Positions 17,747 to 25,198 of a stretch of 64,000 nucleotides of DNA are shown piece by piece. Every line of letters starts with the position of its first letter. The stretch's first letter is position 1. A model generated the notes under the pieces. The model ran no database searches. It was given only the letters and a program-made list of their open reading frames with translations, and was not told where the DNA came from. Position numbers and translations under genes: made by a program. The DNA lies in assembly GCF_000943555.1 (NCBI RefSeq), contig NZ_JTDV01000013.1, positions 144,493 to 208,492 of the forward strand, read 5' to 3'. The stretch is from Neotamlana nanhaiensis. Its GTDB lineage: Bacteria > Bacteroidota > Bacteroidia > Flavobacteriales > Flavobacteriaceae.

Positions 17747-19699
17747 TCAAAATTTCCAAATGGCATAAAATTGCCAGTAGCTAAAATCGTTATCAAAATT
17801 CATAATATATCTTGCGCCTAAACTTGGACCAATTCTGGCAAAACCTGCAGTAGCTTCAAACAGTAAACCAGTGCGTAAATTAGTGAAGCTGTTGGTGGTT
17901 TCTTGCGAGTCTTCAATGGTGTTAAAAACGGGAGCATCGGGTTCGGTGCCTTCAAATTGTTCAATTAAAATATCTTGATTTTGCTTTTCTGAAACCGAAA
18001 TGGTGTTATGTAAACCCGCTCCAAGACCAAAATAGTTATTTATGTTGTAACGCATAAGTAATGGTACATCCCAATCAATATTGTTATATGATGTGTTTGT
18101 TGTTGTACGTTGTCTAAACCGAAATCCTTGAGGGTCTTGAACAAATTCTTCTTGAACTTGGGTGTCTCCGTTATATTTATGAAAATTATTTTCCAATTCT
18201 ACCTGCCAATACCAACGGTAAGATTTGTATGGCGATAAGGTAATGCCAAAAAAGTAACTTTCAGAATCGTTTAATTTACTAAAAGAGTTTACACCAGCTT
18301 TAACGCCAACAGAAATACCAGGTGTAAACCGCGTGGTAGAGTAGTTGGTAATTATGGGATCGTTTTTATCGAAAATAATGGCGGTTCTGCTCTTGGTTTT
18401 TTTCTTATGAAAATCTTTAGCAAACTTAATGCTGTATTTTACAAAGCCTTTTGTGCTGTCGTATTCCTTAACATTTTTTTGTTCGCTTCCTGGTAAATAG
18501 ATGTTTTTAAAAGTGAAAATAGCCTGAGAATCTGTAAACGTTGTATCTAAACAACTGTAAATAACATCGCGCTTTGGGCAGATATCACATTTAGGATACA
18601 TGTCTAGAATTTTTATTGAAGATTTATCAAGCATTTCTGGAATATCGGTTTCAAGACGGATGGTTCGCGCAGGACCTTCACCATTATTTTGAAACTTTAT
18701 TTTATACTTTAAGTTTTTAAAACGTACTAAACGATAATTCATTAGCGTGCCGTTTGATGACATTTTATTAGGATCGTGCGAGGTTACAATCTCCATTTCC
18801 ATGTCTTTTACTTTATGGTTGTCGTAGTTGCTATCTGGTACATAAACACCACGCACCGAAATTATAGCGCTGGTGTCTTTAACCATTTCGGGAGTTGTTT
18901 TTAGGCTTACAAAAATGTTGCGTTCTTCTTCGGGTTGCATATTATCGAACTCAATAACCTGCCAGTTTTTATATAGAAATTCCGATTCTTTTAAGGTAAG
19001 CGGTAAGTTAGTTTTTATAGTAGTGTCTTGTAATTGCTGGTGGTTTTCAATATTAAAATGCTTTGCTGAAGCTAAATCGTTTACATCGGTATCTATTTTG
19101 CCTGTATAAGCAAACGTGTTTACATCGATGTTTTTTTCGTTGTGATAGGTGCGTGTTTCAAGAATTTCAAAATTATCGGCTTTAAATTGGTTTTCGTTGT
19201 AAAACAGATAAATTTTGCCGTTAGTTGTGTAGTTTTTGGTGTTTTTATAGCGAATAATAGTTACCAATTCTTCATCTGGTATAGGTTCGCGATTGCGTTT
19301 TAAAATAAAATCATCGTCCATGGTTGCCAAATCTTCCGAAGGTATATTTGCCGCATTTATAGCTACTTTTTTAGGTCTCGATGTTGGTGGTTTTCCCGTG
19401 TCGTAATTATTGGTTGCCCATAAGCGTACTTCGTATTCGCCTGTTGCTTTATAAATATGTTTTGGGTTTTTCTCGGTGCTGTAATGGCCATCTCCAAATT
19501 CCCAGTAATGGGTATAAAAAGCTTTGGGTGCACCAGCAATTTGATTGAGTTGTGGCGTTTTTGGTGTAAAAATAACTTCGTTTTGGTTTATGTAGGGAAC
19601 TATGTTGGCAACTCTAACCGAATCGGTTTCCACGATGTCTTGAGAAAAACTGTAAAAACTTATTAAGTAGATAAAAAGGAGGTGTTTATTTTTTAACAT
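17747..19699 (-). CDS. PKD-domain protein with C-terminal beta-barrel
   Basis: The 650-residue exported protein begins with a signal peptide (ends FYSFSQ), then a PKD domain (about residues 60-115, with the hallmark WEFGDGHYS), a middle region of beta-sandwich type (FKNLKYKIKFQNNGEGPA near 330, resembling the conserved-repeat modules of Bacteroidetes surface proteins), and a C-terminal segment from about 460 with alternating strands typical of outer-membrane PorT-like barrels (GISVGVKAGVN to YWQFYAIWKF). It would thus be anchored in the outer membrane with the N-terminal domains in the periplasm or outside. First gene of the CHAT operon, 26 bases before the CHAT start. Confidence 0.75.
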   Translation of the reverse strand: MLKNKHLLFIYLISFYSFSQDIVETDSVRVANIVPYINQNEVIFTPKTPQLNQIAGAPKAFYTHYWEFGDGHYSTEKNPKHIYKATGEYEVRLWATNNYDTGKPPTSRPKKVAINAANIPSEDLATMDDDFILKRNREPIPDEELVTIIRYKNTKNYTTNGKIYLFYNENQFKADNFEILETRTYHNEKNIDVNTFAYTGKIDTDVNDLASAKHFNIENHQQLQDTTIKTNLPLTLKESEFLYKNWQVIEFDNMQPEEERNIFVSLKTTPEMVKDTSAIISVRGVYVPDSNYDNHKVKDMEMEIVTSHDPNKMSSNGTLMNYRLVRFKNLKYKIKFQNNGEGPARTIRLETDIPEMLDKSSIKILDMYPKCDICPKRDVIYSCLDTTFTDSQAIFTFKNIYLPGSEQKNVKEYDSTKGFVKYSIKFAKDFHKKKTKSRTAIIFDKNDPIITNYSTTRFTPGISVGVKAGVNSFSKLNDSESYFFGITLSPYKSYRWYWQVELENNFHKYNGDTQVQEEFVQDPQGFRFRQRTTTNTSYNNIDWDVPLLMRYNINNYFGLGAGLHNTISVSEKQNQDILIEQFEGTEPDAPVFNTIEDSQETTNSFTNLRTGLLFEATAGFARIGPSLGARYIMNFDNDFSYWQFYAIWKF

Positions 19700-19719
19700 G
19701 GCGATTTAGTTTAGTAGTT

Positions 19720-19752
19720 TAAATATAGCAAAATCCGTTTTAGGTGGGCAAA
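19720..19752 (-). promoter_or_regulatory. Probable promoter of the PKD-CHAT operon
   Basis: On the minus strand TTTG-N21-TATATTTA (19720-19727 for the -7 box) lies 20 bases before the PKD gene. The last base of the -7 box departs from TAnnTTTG. No copy of the ECF-type motif found before the two neighbouring genes is present here. Confidence 0.4.
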
Positions 19753-19771
19753 AATTTATTTTGAAGCACAA

Positions 19772-19799
19772 AAACCAGAGACCGAAAAGCCTCTGGTTT
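19772..19799 (-). terminator. Terminator after the lipoprotein gene
   Basis: AAACCAGAG and CTCTGGTTT form a 9-bp stem around a 10-base loop. On the minus strand it runs into five T residues, about 57 bases past the stop of the 329-residue lipoprotein gene, separating that gene from the PKD-CHAT operon promoter. Confidence 0.75.
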
Positions 19800-19855
19800 A
19801 AAAAGTAGATTAATACTTTGGAACAAAAAAAGTAGGTGAAAACATGGGTAGATGT

Positions 19856-20845
19856 TTACGGTAATGCGTTTATTGCTGCTTCAAGTTGTGCTTGCGTAGC
19901 GATTGATGTATCGCCTTCGGTAATTGTAATTACGCCATCTTCAACAATAGTTGCTGCTTTTATAGCGTATTTCCAGTCGTTGGCTTCTTCGGTTACAAAA
20001 ATTACATGACACTCTAAACCAATAGGGATTTGTCCGTAATGCTCACTAAATAATTCTCCAACTGGGTCGTAAGTATCTAAGTTAGCTAAACCAGTGTCTT
20101 CGCCATCGTACGATAAAAATACCGAACAGTTCGTATTGTCGTAACCTTCTGGTACATCAACTAAAATGGTGGTTTTTGGTCTTGGGTCATTATAAAAACG
20201 GTCAACGTTACTCCAACCAAAATCGCCAATAAATGCGTAATATTGATTGCCTTCCGTAAAAACACCGCCACCATCACCTTGTGGTCCATCGCGTTTATCT
20301 TCTTCCCAAGCAAGGTTGCCTTCGTCGTCTATAATTCCGTTCCATAAAGTCATGTCGTTATCGGCGCCACCGGTTAAATCGGTAGGAATTCCTAATTGAA
20401 TGTTACAAGTAGTTTCAAGCACTTCGCCGTTTTGGGTGGCTTCAATAAAAAACTCACCTCCAGAAATTAATAAGGCTTTATCGCCATTTGGTAAAATACC
20501 CATAGTAGGTTTGTTTGTGGTAAGCATGCTACCTTTGTCGAATAATTCAACAAATTCTAAATCTACAGTTCCGGTAACGGCATTCCCGTTTAGTGTTAAA
20601 CAAGAACCGTTGATTCCTATATTTACGCCGTTTTCAGAGGTTAAGTTAATCCAGCCATCTTCGGCATTAAACTCAAAATTTTGTGTTATGCTTTCAAGTG
20701 CTTCGTCTTGTAGGTTTGCAAATTCTTCAGCTGTTGGATATATTTTTATATCGGCATCGTCGTTGTTTTTATTACAACTTGTAAAAAGTAAGGTTGTTAA
20801 AACTAAGGTTCCTAAAATGTGTTTAATAGAGTTCATAATATTCAT
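19856..20845 (-). CDS. Secreted acidic lipoprotein of unknown function
   Basis: The 329-residue product has a lipoprotein signal (lipobox LLFTSC, Cys near residue 24) followed by an acidic, beta-rich body with no catalytic motif that I recognise. A segment near residues 80-135 (TGTVDLEFVELFDKGSM then SGGEFFIEATQNG) matches a module I recall in several Bacteroidetes lipoproteins, of unknown role. Start was taken at the first ATG (20845); Met4 is also possible. It has its own ECF-type promoter (20867-20897) and a terminator, so it is likely transcribed by the sigma factor encoded 0.7 kb away, along with the upstream 147-residue gene. Confidence 0.75.
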   Translation of the reverse strand: MNIMNSIKHILGTLVLTTLLFTSCNKNNDDADIKIYPTAEEFANLQDEALESITQNFEFNAEDGWINLTSENGVNIGINGSCLTLNGNAVTGTVDLEFVELFDKGSMLTTNKPTMGILPNGDKALLISGGEFFIEATQNGEVLETTCNIQLGIPTDLTGGADNDMTLWNGIIDDEGNLAWEEDKRDGPQGDGGGVFTEGNQYYAFIGDFGWSNVDRFYNDPRPKTTILVDVPEGYDNTNCSVFLSYDGEDTGLANLDTYDPVGELFSEHYGQIPIGLECHVIFVTEEANDWKYAIKAATIVEDGVITITEGDTSIATQAQLEAAINALP

Positions 20846-20866
20846 GTTTTAAATTGTTATTCGTGT

Positions 20867-20897
20867 TTATATCAACAGGGCAAGTTTTTTGTTACCC
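20867..20897 (-). promoter_or_regulatory. ECF-type promoter before the lipoprotein gene
   Basis: GGGTAACAAA (20888-20897) is followed after exactly 13 bases by TGATATAA (20867-20874). The same two blocks at the same spacing occur before the 147-residue gene. The GTAAC-like -35 and the spacing fit an extracytoplasmic-function sigma promoter rather than the TTTG/TAnnTTTG housekeeping type. A run of 19 A residues lies just upstream, like an UP element. Confidence 0.7.
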
Positions 20898-20906
20898 TGT
20901 TTTTGA

Positions 20907-20925
20907 TTTTTTTTTTTTTTTTTTT
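20907..20925. repeat. 19-base homopolymer (T on plus, A on minus)
   Basis: Nineteen consecutive T residues on the plus strand lie between the stop of the 147-residue gene and the -35 box of the lipoprotein promoter. Tracts of this length are prone to replication slippage, and one at this position would change promoter strength rather than reading frame. Confidence 0.85.
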
Positions 20926-20927
20926 GA

Positions 20928-21371
20928 TTATTGCTGAGGTTGACTGATAATAATTTTTGAAACAACCGCATCGCCAGTAGCTACTAAGGCTATCATTTTT
21001 TCGGCGTAAGCTTTATTTGAAGCATAACCTTTTGCTTTGCCTGTTTTGGTTTCTACTTCCCAGAAATAATTGCGATTTTCGGTTTTGTTTATTTCAGATT
21101 TTAATACAAAATAACTTTGTATCGATTTGCTCATTACAATTTCGCCAGAGGTTGAAAGTGTCATTAATTTCTCGGCTTCCTTTAACGATAATGCGGTGCC
21201 TGCATATGCGCCTTTGTTGGTTTTTACTTGCCACTCAAAAACTTGGGCAATGGCATTTTTTGTAATGTTTACAACTTCAATAGAAGTGTTTAAGGTCTTG
21301 TTTGTGTTTGTAGCGTTTATATTTACTATTGATAGTGCTACTAGTGCGAATGTTAAAATTGAATGTCTCAT
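20928..21371 (-). CDS. Exported protein with an internal tandem duplication
   Basis: The 147-residue protein has a signal peptide (cleavage near residue 20, NINA) and two copies of a roughly 40-residue unit: residues 45-84 (FEWQVKTNKGAYAG...EAEKLM...SGEIVMSKSI) and 102-140 (YFWEVETKTGKAKGYA...YAEKMI...TGDAVVSKII). Each unit looks like a small beta-beta-alpha-beta module with the pattern W-x-V-x-T-x-x-G. No known family is recognised. An ECF-type promoter precedes it (21447-21477) and the lipoprotein gene follows. The divergent sigma gene starts 151 bases away. Confidence 0.75.
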   Translation of the reverse strand: MRHSILTFALVALSIVNINATNTNKTLNTSIEVVNITKNAIAQVFEWQVKTNKGAYAGTALSLKEAEKLMTLSTSGEIVMSKSIQSYFVLKSEINKTENRNYFWEVETKTGKAKGYASNKAYAEKMIALVATGDAVVSKIIISQPQQ

Positions 21372-21446
21372 AATTTCTAAGTTTTTATGGATTAATTAAA
21401 TTTTGTTTTACAGTTCTAATTTGTTTTTTTTTTGACTGTTACACCC

Positions 21447-21477
21447 TTATATCAAAACCCTTTAAAATTTGTTACCC
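21447..21477 (-). promoter_or_regulatory. ECF-type promoter before the 147-residue gene
   Basis: GGGTAACAAA (21468-21477), 13 bases, TGATATAA (21447-21454): identical boxes and spacing to the site at 20867-20897. A-rich tracts lie upstream on the minus strand. It would give a leader of about 70 bases. The site lies in the gap shared with the divergent sigma factor gene, which could also be affected. Confidence 0.72.
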
Positions 21478-21522
21478 ATTTTTTTGAAAGTTTTTTTACA
21501 TTAGTAGAAAATACAAGGCTTA

Positions 21523-22104
21523 ATGGGCGAAAAAAAAATTCATGAAGACCAGAAATACATAAACGGATTGCTTCAAAACAACTCCTTTATAATACAAGCG
21601 ATTTACGATAAGTTTGTGCCTAAAGTGGTTAATTACATAAAGCAGAATAGCGGAAGTAGTGCCGAAGCCCAAGATGTTATCCAAGACACTATAATGACTA
21701 TTTATAACCAAGCGAGCCAAAAAAGCTTACAGCTTACTTGTCCGTTTGATGCGTATTTTTTCCTGTTGTGTAAACGTAAATGGTTGAATGAATTAAAAAA
21801 ATCTTCTAATAAAGAGGTAACAATTAACGAGGAAGTATTATCTAAAGATGACGAGGCTCACGAACTGGCTTTCGAAACTTCGGTATTTGGCGAAAAACAA
21901 GCTTTATTTACCGAAATGTTTGCCAAACTTGGCGATGCTTGTAAAGATTTACTCAAAGCTACGTTTAAAACCAAATCCATGGAAGATGTTGCTAAAAGTT
22001 TGGGTGTAACCTATGCTTATGCCCGCAAGAAAAAATCGTTGTGCATTGGTAAATTAACCGAATTGGTTCGAAACTCGCCAAAATTTAACCAAATTAAAAT
22101 GTAG
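21523..22104 (+). CDS. ECF-type sigma-70 family sigma factor
   Basis: The 193-residue protein has sigma region 2 (residues about 25-100, with AEAQDVIQDTIMTIY and the aromatic, basic stretch FFLLCKRKWLNELKK) and region 4 (about 130-180, with the helix-turn-helix MEDVAKSLGVTYAYARKKKS) and lacks regions 1 and 3, the ECF layout. It should direct RNA polymerase to a small regulon. The neighbouring gene four bases downstream encodes a membrane-anchored TPR protein in the usual anti-sigma position. Two matching promoters just upstream on the other strand are its probable targets. Confidence 0.9.
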   Translation: MGEKKIHEDQKYINGLLQNNSFIIQAIYDKFVPKVVNYIKQNSGSSAEAQDVIQDTIMTIYNQASQKSLQLTCPFDAYFFLLCKRKWLNELKKSSNKEVTINEEVLSKDDEAHELAFETSVFGEKQALFTEMFAKLGDACKDLLKATFKTKSMEDVAKSLGVTYAYARKKKSLCIGKLTELVRNSPKFNQIKM

Positions 22105-22108
22105 CCCA

Positions 22109-22846
22109 ATGGAAGACGAAAAGTATATACAATTTGAAGCGTATTTAGCGAATGAATTGAGTGAAGTAGAGCAGGAAGCTTTCGAAAATCAATTAAAAAA
22201 TGATGCCGATTTTAATGAAGCGTTCCAAACCTACAAATCGCTAAATCAGTTTTTAGATTATAAATTTAATAACGAAGACGCTTCAGCAGCGTTTAAAACT
22301 AATTTAGAAGGTATATCGAATACTTATTTTAACAAAGAAGAAGCTTCAGCTGAAAAACCGAAATCCTTCAACTTTTATAAGTATGCCGTTGCTGCCTGTG
22401 TTGTGGCGTTGTTAGGTTTCTTTGTTCTTAATCAATTTTCAACACCAACATTTTCAGATTTTAATAATTACGACACCATCAGTTTAACTGTGCGAGGTGA
22501 AAATGATGACCTTTTAAATACAGCAGAAACAGCTTTTAATACAAAAGATTTCGTTAAAGCGGAAGAAGCTTTTAGTGCGTTATTGAAGTTAGATGAAACT
22601 AATGCAGAATACAAACTTTATAAAGCTATTTCAAATATTGAGTTGAGTCATTTTGAAACCGCTGAAGCTTTGTTGAATGAAGTGAAAAACGGAAATTCGG
22701 TATATAAAAATAAGGCCATTTGGTATTTGGGTTTAAGTCAATTAAAGCAAGAAAATTTTAAAGCTTGCATAGCTATTTTGAAAACTATCCCTGAAGATGC
22801 AGAAGACTACAAGCGCGCTCAAAAGCTTATAAAAAAACTAGATTAA
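22109..22846 (+). CDS. Membrane-anchored TPR protein, probable anti-sigma
   Basis: The 245-residue protein has a short cytosolic N-terminal domain (1-90) that begins like Bacteroidetes anti-sigma-like proteins (YIQFEAYLANELSEVEQEAFE), one membrane helix (about 92-108, YAVAACVVALLGFFVLN) and a periplasmic part with tetratricopeptide-like repeats (about 125-245). It lacks a zinc-binding HxxxCxxC, so classic ZAS anti-sigma is unlikely. The tight spacing to the ECF gene (4 bases) suggests it binds and holds that sigma factor, with the TPR part sensing or docking to an envelope partner. This role is inferred from position and topology. Confidence 0.7.
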   Translation: MEDEKYIQFEAYLANELSEVEQEAFENQLKNDADFNEAFQTYKSLNQFLDYKFNNEDASAAFKTNLEGISNTYFNKEEASAEKPKSFNFYKYAVAACVVALLGFFVLNQFSTPTFSDFNNYDTISLTVRGENDDLLNTAETAFNTKDFVKAEEAFSALLKLDETNAEYKLYKAISNIELSHFETAEALLNEVKNGNSVYKNKAIWYLGLSQLKQENFKACIAILKTIPEDAEDYKRAQKLIKKLD

Positions 22847-22879
22847 TGTATTTTTGTATTATGAGAAAGATTTGTAGAG

Positions 22880-23140
22880 AGAAATAGAAATTTGGCAACT
22901 ACAAAGTTCTCGATACAATTTTTCGTGCCTCAAAATCACTCGAACTGACAATCAAATTAGTTGAGTTTATTTGTCATCCCGAACTTGTTGCGGGATCTTA
23001 TTAGTATAAAAACTAAAAGAATCTGAAACGAGTTCAGATTGACAAAAATGTGACTTTTTAGCAAGTTTCCTCATTAATTTAAACTCAATAGAATCTGAAA
23101 TAAGTTCAGATAAACAATTACTTGATAATCTCGATTCGCT
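22880..23140. repeat. Intergenic palindromic repeats
   Basis: The 310-base gap before tatD holds several short palindromes and no gene. ATCCCG...CGGGAT spans 22976-22996. AATCTGAA...TTCAGATT occurs at 23020-23040 and again, slightly changed, at 23092-23111, in the shared context AGAATCTGAAA-AGTTCAGAT. The look (TCATCCCGAAC, CTCGAACTGACA) is that of dispersed extragenic repeats common in flavobacteria. They could fold in RNA and may end the anti-sigma transcript, though no T tract follows. Confidence 0.6.
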
Positions 23141-23152
23141 CAGTTACTTTTG
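23122..23152 (+). promoter_or_regulatory. tatD promoter, almost leaderless
   Basis: TTG (23122-23124), 20 bases, TACTTTTG (23145-23152) match the Bacteroidetes promoter. The -7 box ends four bases before the ATG, so the transcript should begin at or beside the start codon. Confidence 0.65.
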
Positions 23153-23156
23153 CTCC

Positions 23157-23924
23157 ATGATTATTACAGACACGCACACGCATTTATACAGCGAAGCTTT
23201 CGATGAAGATCGAACAGAAATGATTAACAGAGCCATTGATGCTGGGGTTACAAGGTTTTTTATTCCAGCAATCGATTCTACTTATACCGAAAGTATGCTT
23301 CAGCTGGAAAGCGATTTTCCAGACCATGTGTTTTTAATGACGGGCTTGCATCCAACACACGTAAAAGATAATTATAAAGATGAGCTGCAACATGTTGAAG
23401 AGATGTTGGCTTCACGAAAATTTTATGCTGTTGGAGAAATTGGTATCGATTTATACTGGGATAAAAGCACGCTAGGCATTCAGAAAGAAGCGTTTAAACA
23501 GCAAATACAATTAGCGAAAAAACACAAATTACCCATTGTAATTCATTGTCGCGAGGCTTTTAATGAGGTTTTTGAAGTTTTAGAAGAAGAAAAAGGTGAT
23601 AATTTATTCGGAATTTTTCACTGTTTTACTGGAACTTTAGAGCAAGCGCATCAAGCTATTTCGTATAATATGAAACTGGGTATAGGTGGTGTAGCAACTT
23701 TTAAAAACGGGAAAATTGATAAGTTTTTAAATCAAATAGACTTAAAACATATTGTTTTAGAAACAGATGCGCCGTATTTAGCACCTACGCCTTTCCGCGG
23801 TAAGCGAAACGAAAGTGTATATATATTAAAGGTATTAGAAAAATTAGCTACCATATATAATGTATCTTTAGAAACATTAGCCGAAATAACCACAAATAAT
23901 TCTAAAGCTGTATTTGGTATATAA
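23157..23924 (+). CDS. tatD: TatD-family metal-dependent hydrolase/DNase
   Basis: The 255-residue TIM-barrel enzyme has all TatD metal-site motifs: DTHTHL (5-10), a Glu in VGEIGIDLYW (about 91-100), HCRE (about 130), HCFTG (about 155) and ETDAPYLAPTPFRGKRNES near 201-220. TatD proteins are cytosolic metal-dependent nucleases that trim DNA and RNA 3' ends. The ATG was chosen because the -7 box sits directly before it. The asparaginase gene follows after two bases, so they form an operon. Confidence 0.93.
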   Translation: MIITDTHTHLYSEAFDEDRTEMINRAIDAGVTRFFIPAIDSTYTESMLQLESDFPDHVFLMTGLHPTHVKDNYKDELQHVEEMLASRKFYAVGEIGIDLYWDKSTLGIQKEAFKQQIQLAKKHKLPIVIHCREAFNEVFEVLEEEKGDNLFGIFHCFTGTLEQAHQAISYNMKLGIGGVATFKNGKIDKFLNQIDLKHIVLETDAPYLAPTPFRGKRNESVYILKVLEKLATIYNVSLETLAEITTNNSKAVFGI

Positions 23925-23926
23925 AT

Positions 23927-24958
23927 ATGACTGAACAAAAACCAAACATACTACTTATTTATACTGGCGGAACCATTGGTATGATTCGCGATTTTGAAAC
24001 AGGAGCATTAAAAGCTTTCGATTTTAAAAATTTACTCGAGAAAATACCCGAATTGCAACTTTTAGATTGTAATATAGATACGGTATCGTTTAAAGAACCT
24101 ATAGATTCTAGTAACATGAATCCGGATTATTGGGTTCAAATTGCCGAAATTATTGAAGATAATTACAATGCTTTTGATGGTTTTGTAATTTTACACGGTA
24201 GCGATACCATGAGTTATACAGCATCGGCATTAAGTTTTATGTTGGAGAATTTAGCCAAACCAGTAATTTTTACAGGATCGCAATTGCCTATTGGCGATTT
24301 ACGAACCGATGCTAAAGAAAATTTAATCACTTCTATACAAATCGCATCAAAGCAGGAGCAAGGTAAACCTATTATAAAAGAAGTTTGCTTGTATTTTGAG
24401 TATAAGCTGTATCGTGGCAATCGCACTACAAAAATAAATGCCGAACATTTTCAGGCATTTGCCTCATTAAATTATCCCGATTTAGCCGAATCTGGTGTAC
24501 ATTTAAAAATAAATAATGAGTATTTGTATCGTCCCAATTTAGAAAAAGCACTTGTAGTTAGGAAAAATTTGGATAGCAATATTGCCATCATTAAATTGTT
24601 TCCGGGCATTTCGCCCGAGGTTTTTCAAAGTATTTTTAGTATTCAAAACTTAAAAGCTGTTATTATTGAAACTTACGGTGCAGGAAATTGCACCACCGAA
24701 ACTTGGTTTATTAATATGATTACCGAAACCATAAATAAAGGTATTCATATAATAAATATTACCCAATGTAGTGGCGGAAGTGTTATTATGGGGCACTACG
24801 AAACCAGTAGCGCACTTAAAAAAGCCGGTGTAATTTCGGGAAATGATATCACTACCGAAGCAGCAGTAGCCAAAACTATGTACCTATTAGGACAAAATAT
24901 TTCAGGTAAAAGCTTCAAAACCATGTACGAAACGAGTCTGCGAGGAGAAATCACTTAA
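23927..24958 (+). CDS. ansA: Type I (cytosolic) L-asparaginase
   Basis: The 343-residue enzyme hydrolyses asparagine to aspartate and ammonia. The first catalytic threonine lies in YTGGTIGM (residues 12-19) and the second in HGSDTMSYTASAL (about 88-100); a Lys in RTDAKENL near 128 completes the site. No signal peptide is present, fitting type I rather than the secreted type II enzyme. It is translated right after tatD and is followed by the tRNA-Ser gene. Confidence 0.92.
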   Translation: MTEQKPNILLIYTGGTIGMIRDFETGALKAFDFKNLLEKIPELQLLDCNIDTVSFKEPIDSSNMNPDYWVQIAEIIEDNYNAFDGFVILHGSDTMSYTASALSFMLENLAKPVIFTGSQLPIGDLRTDAKENLITSIQIASKQEQGKPIIKEVCLYFEYKLYRGNRTTKINAEHFQAFASLNYPDLAESGVHLKINNEYLYRPNLEKALVVRKNLDSNIAIIKLFPGISPEVFQSIFSIQNLKAVIIETYGAGNCTTETWFINMITETINKGIHIINITQCSGGSVIMGHYETSSALKKAGVISGNDITTEAAVAKTMYLLGQNISGKSFKTMYETSLRGEIT

Positions 24959-25038
24959 AATTAACTCTTAAAATTTTAGTGTTAAAAGATTTTTTTGTTA
25001 TTTGAGCCTCCAAAAATTAGGGTAATTAAAAGTGCTAT

Positions 25039-25126
25039 AGAGAGGTGGCCGAGTGGTCGAAGGCGCACGCCTGGAAAGTGTGTATACCTCAAAAGGGTAT
25101 CGAGGGTTCGAATCCCTTCCTCTCTG
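25039..25126 (+). tRNA. tRNA-Ser (anticodon GGA)
   Basis: An 88-base class II tRNA folds fully: acceptor AGAGAGG/CCTCTCT with G discriminator, D arm with GGCCGAGTGGTCGAAGGC, anticodon stem CACGC/GTGTG with loop CTGGAAA (GGA at 25073-25075), a long variable arm (TACCTCAAAAGGGTA) and T arm with GGTTCGAATCC. The long variable arm is the serine identity mark. CCA is not encoded. Confidence 0.96.
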
Positions 25127-25198
25127 CTGAATTTTTATTTTTAATTGCTTTTTTTTTATATCTTTAACACTTTAACTAATAAAATTAAGATCGAGAAC

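Noticed and set aside
17721..17759. An earlier TTG start for the CHAT protein overlapping the PKD gene
   Set aside because: The ATG at 17720 directly begins a signal peptide; the earlier start would put 13 polar residues before it.
20400..20852. A 150-codon plus-strand frame opposite the lipoprotein gene
   Set aside because: Covered by the lipoprotein gene, which has a signal peptide, promoter and terminator; the opposite frame has none.
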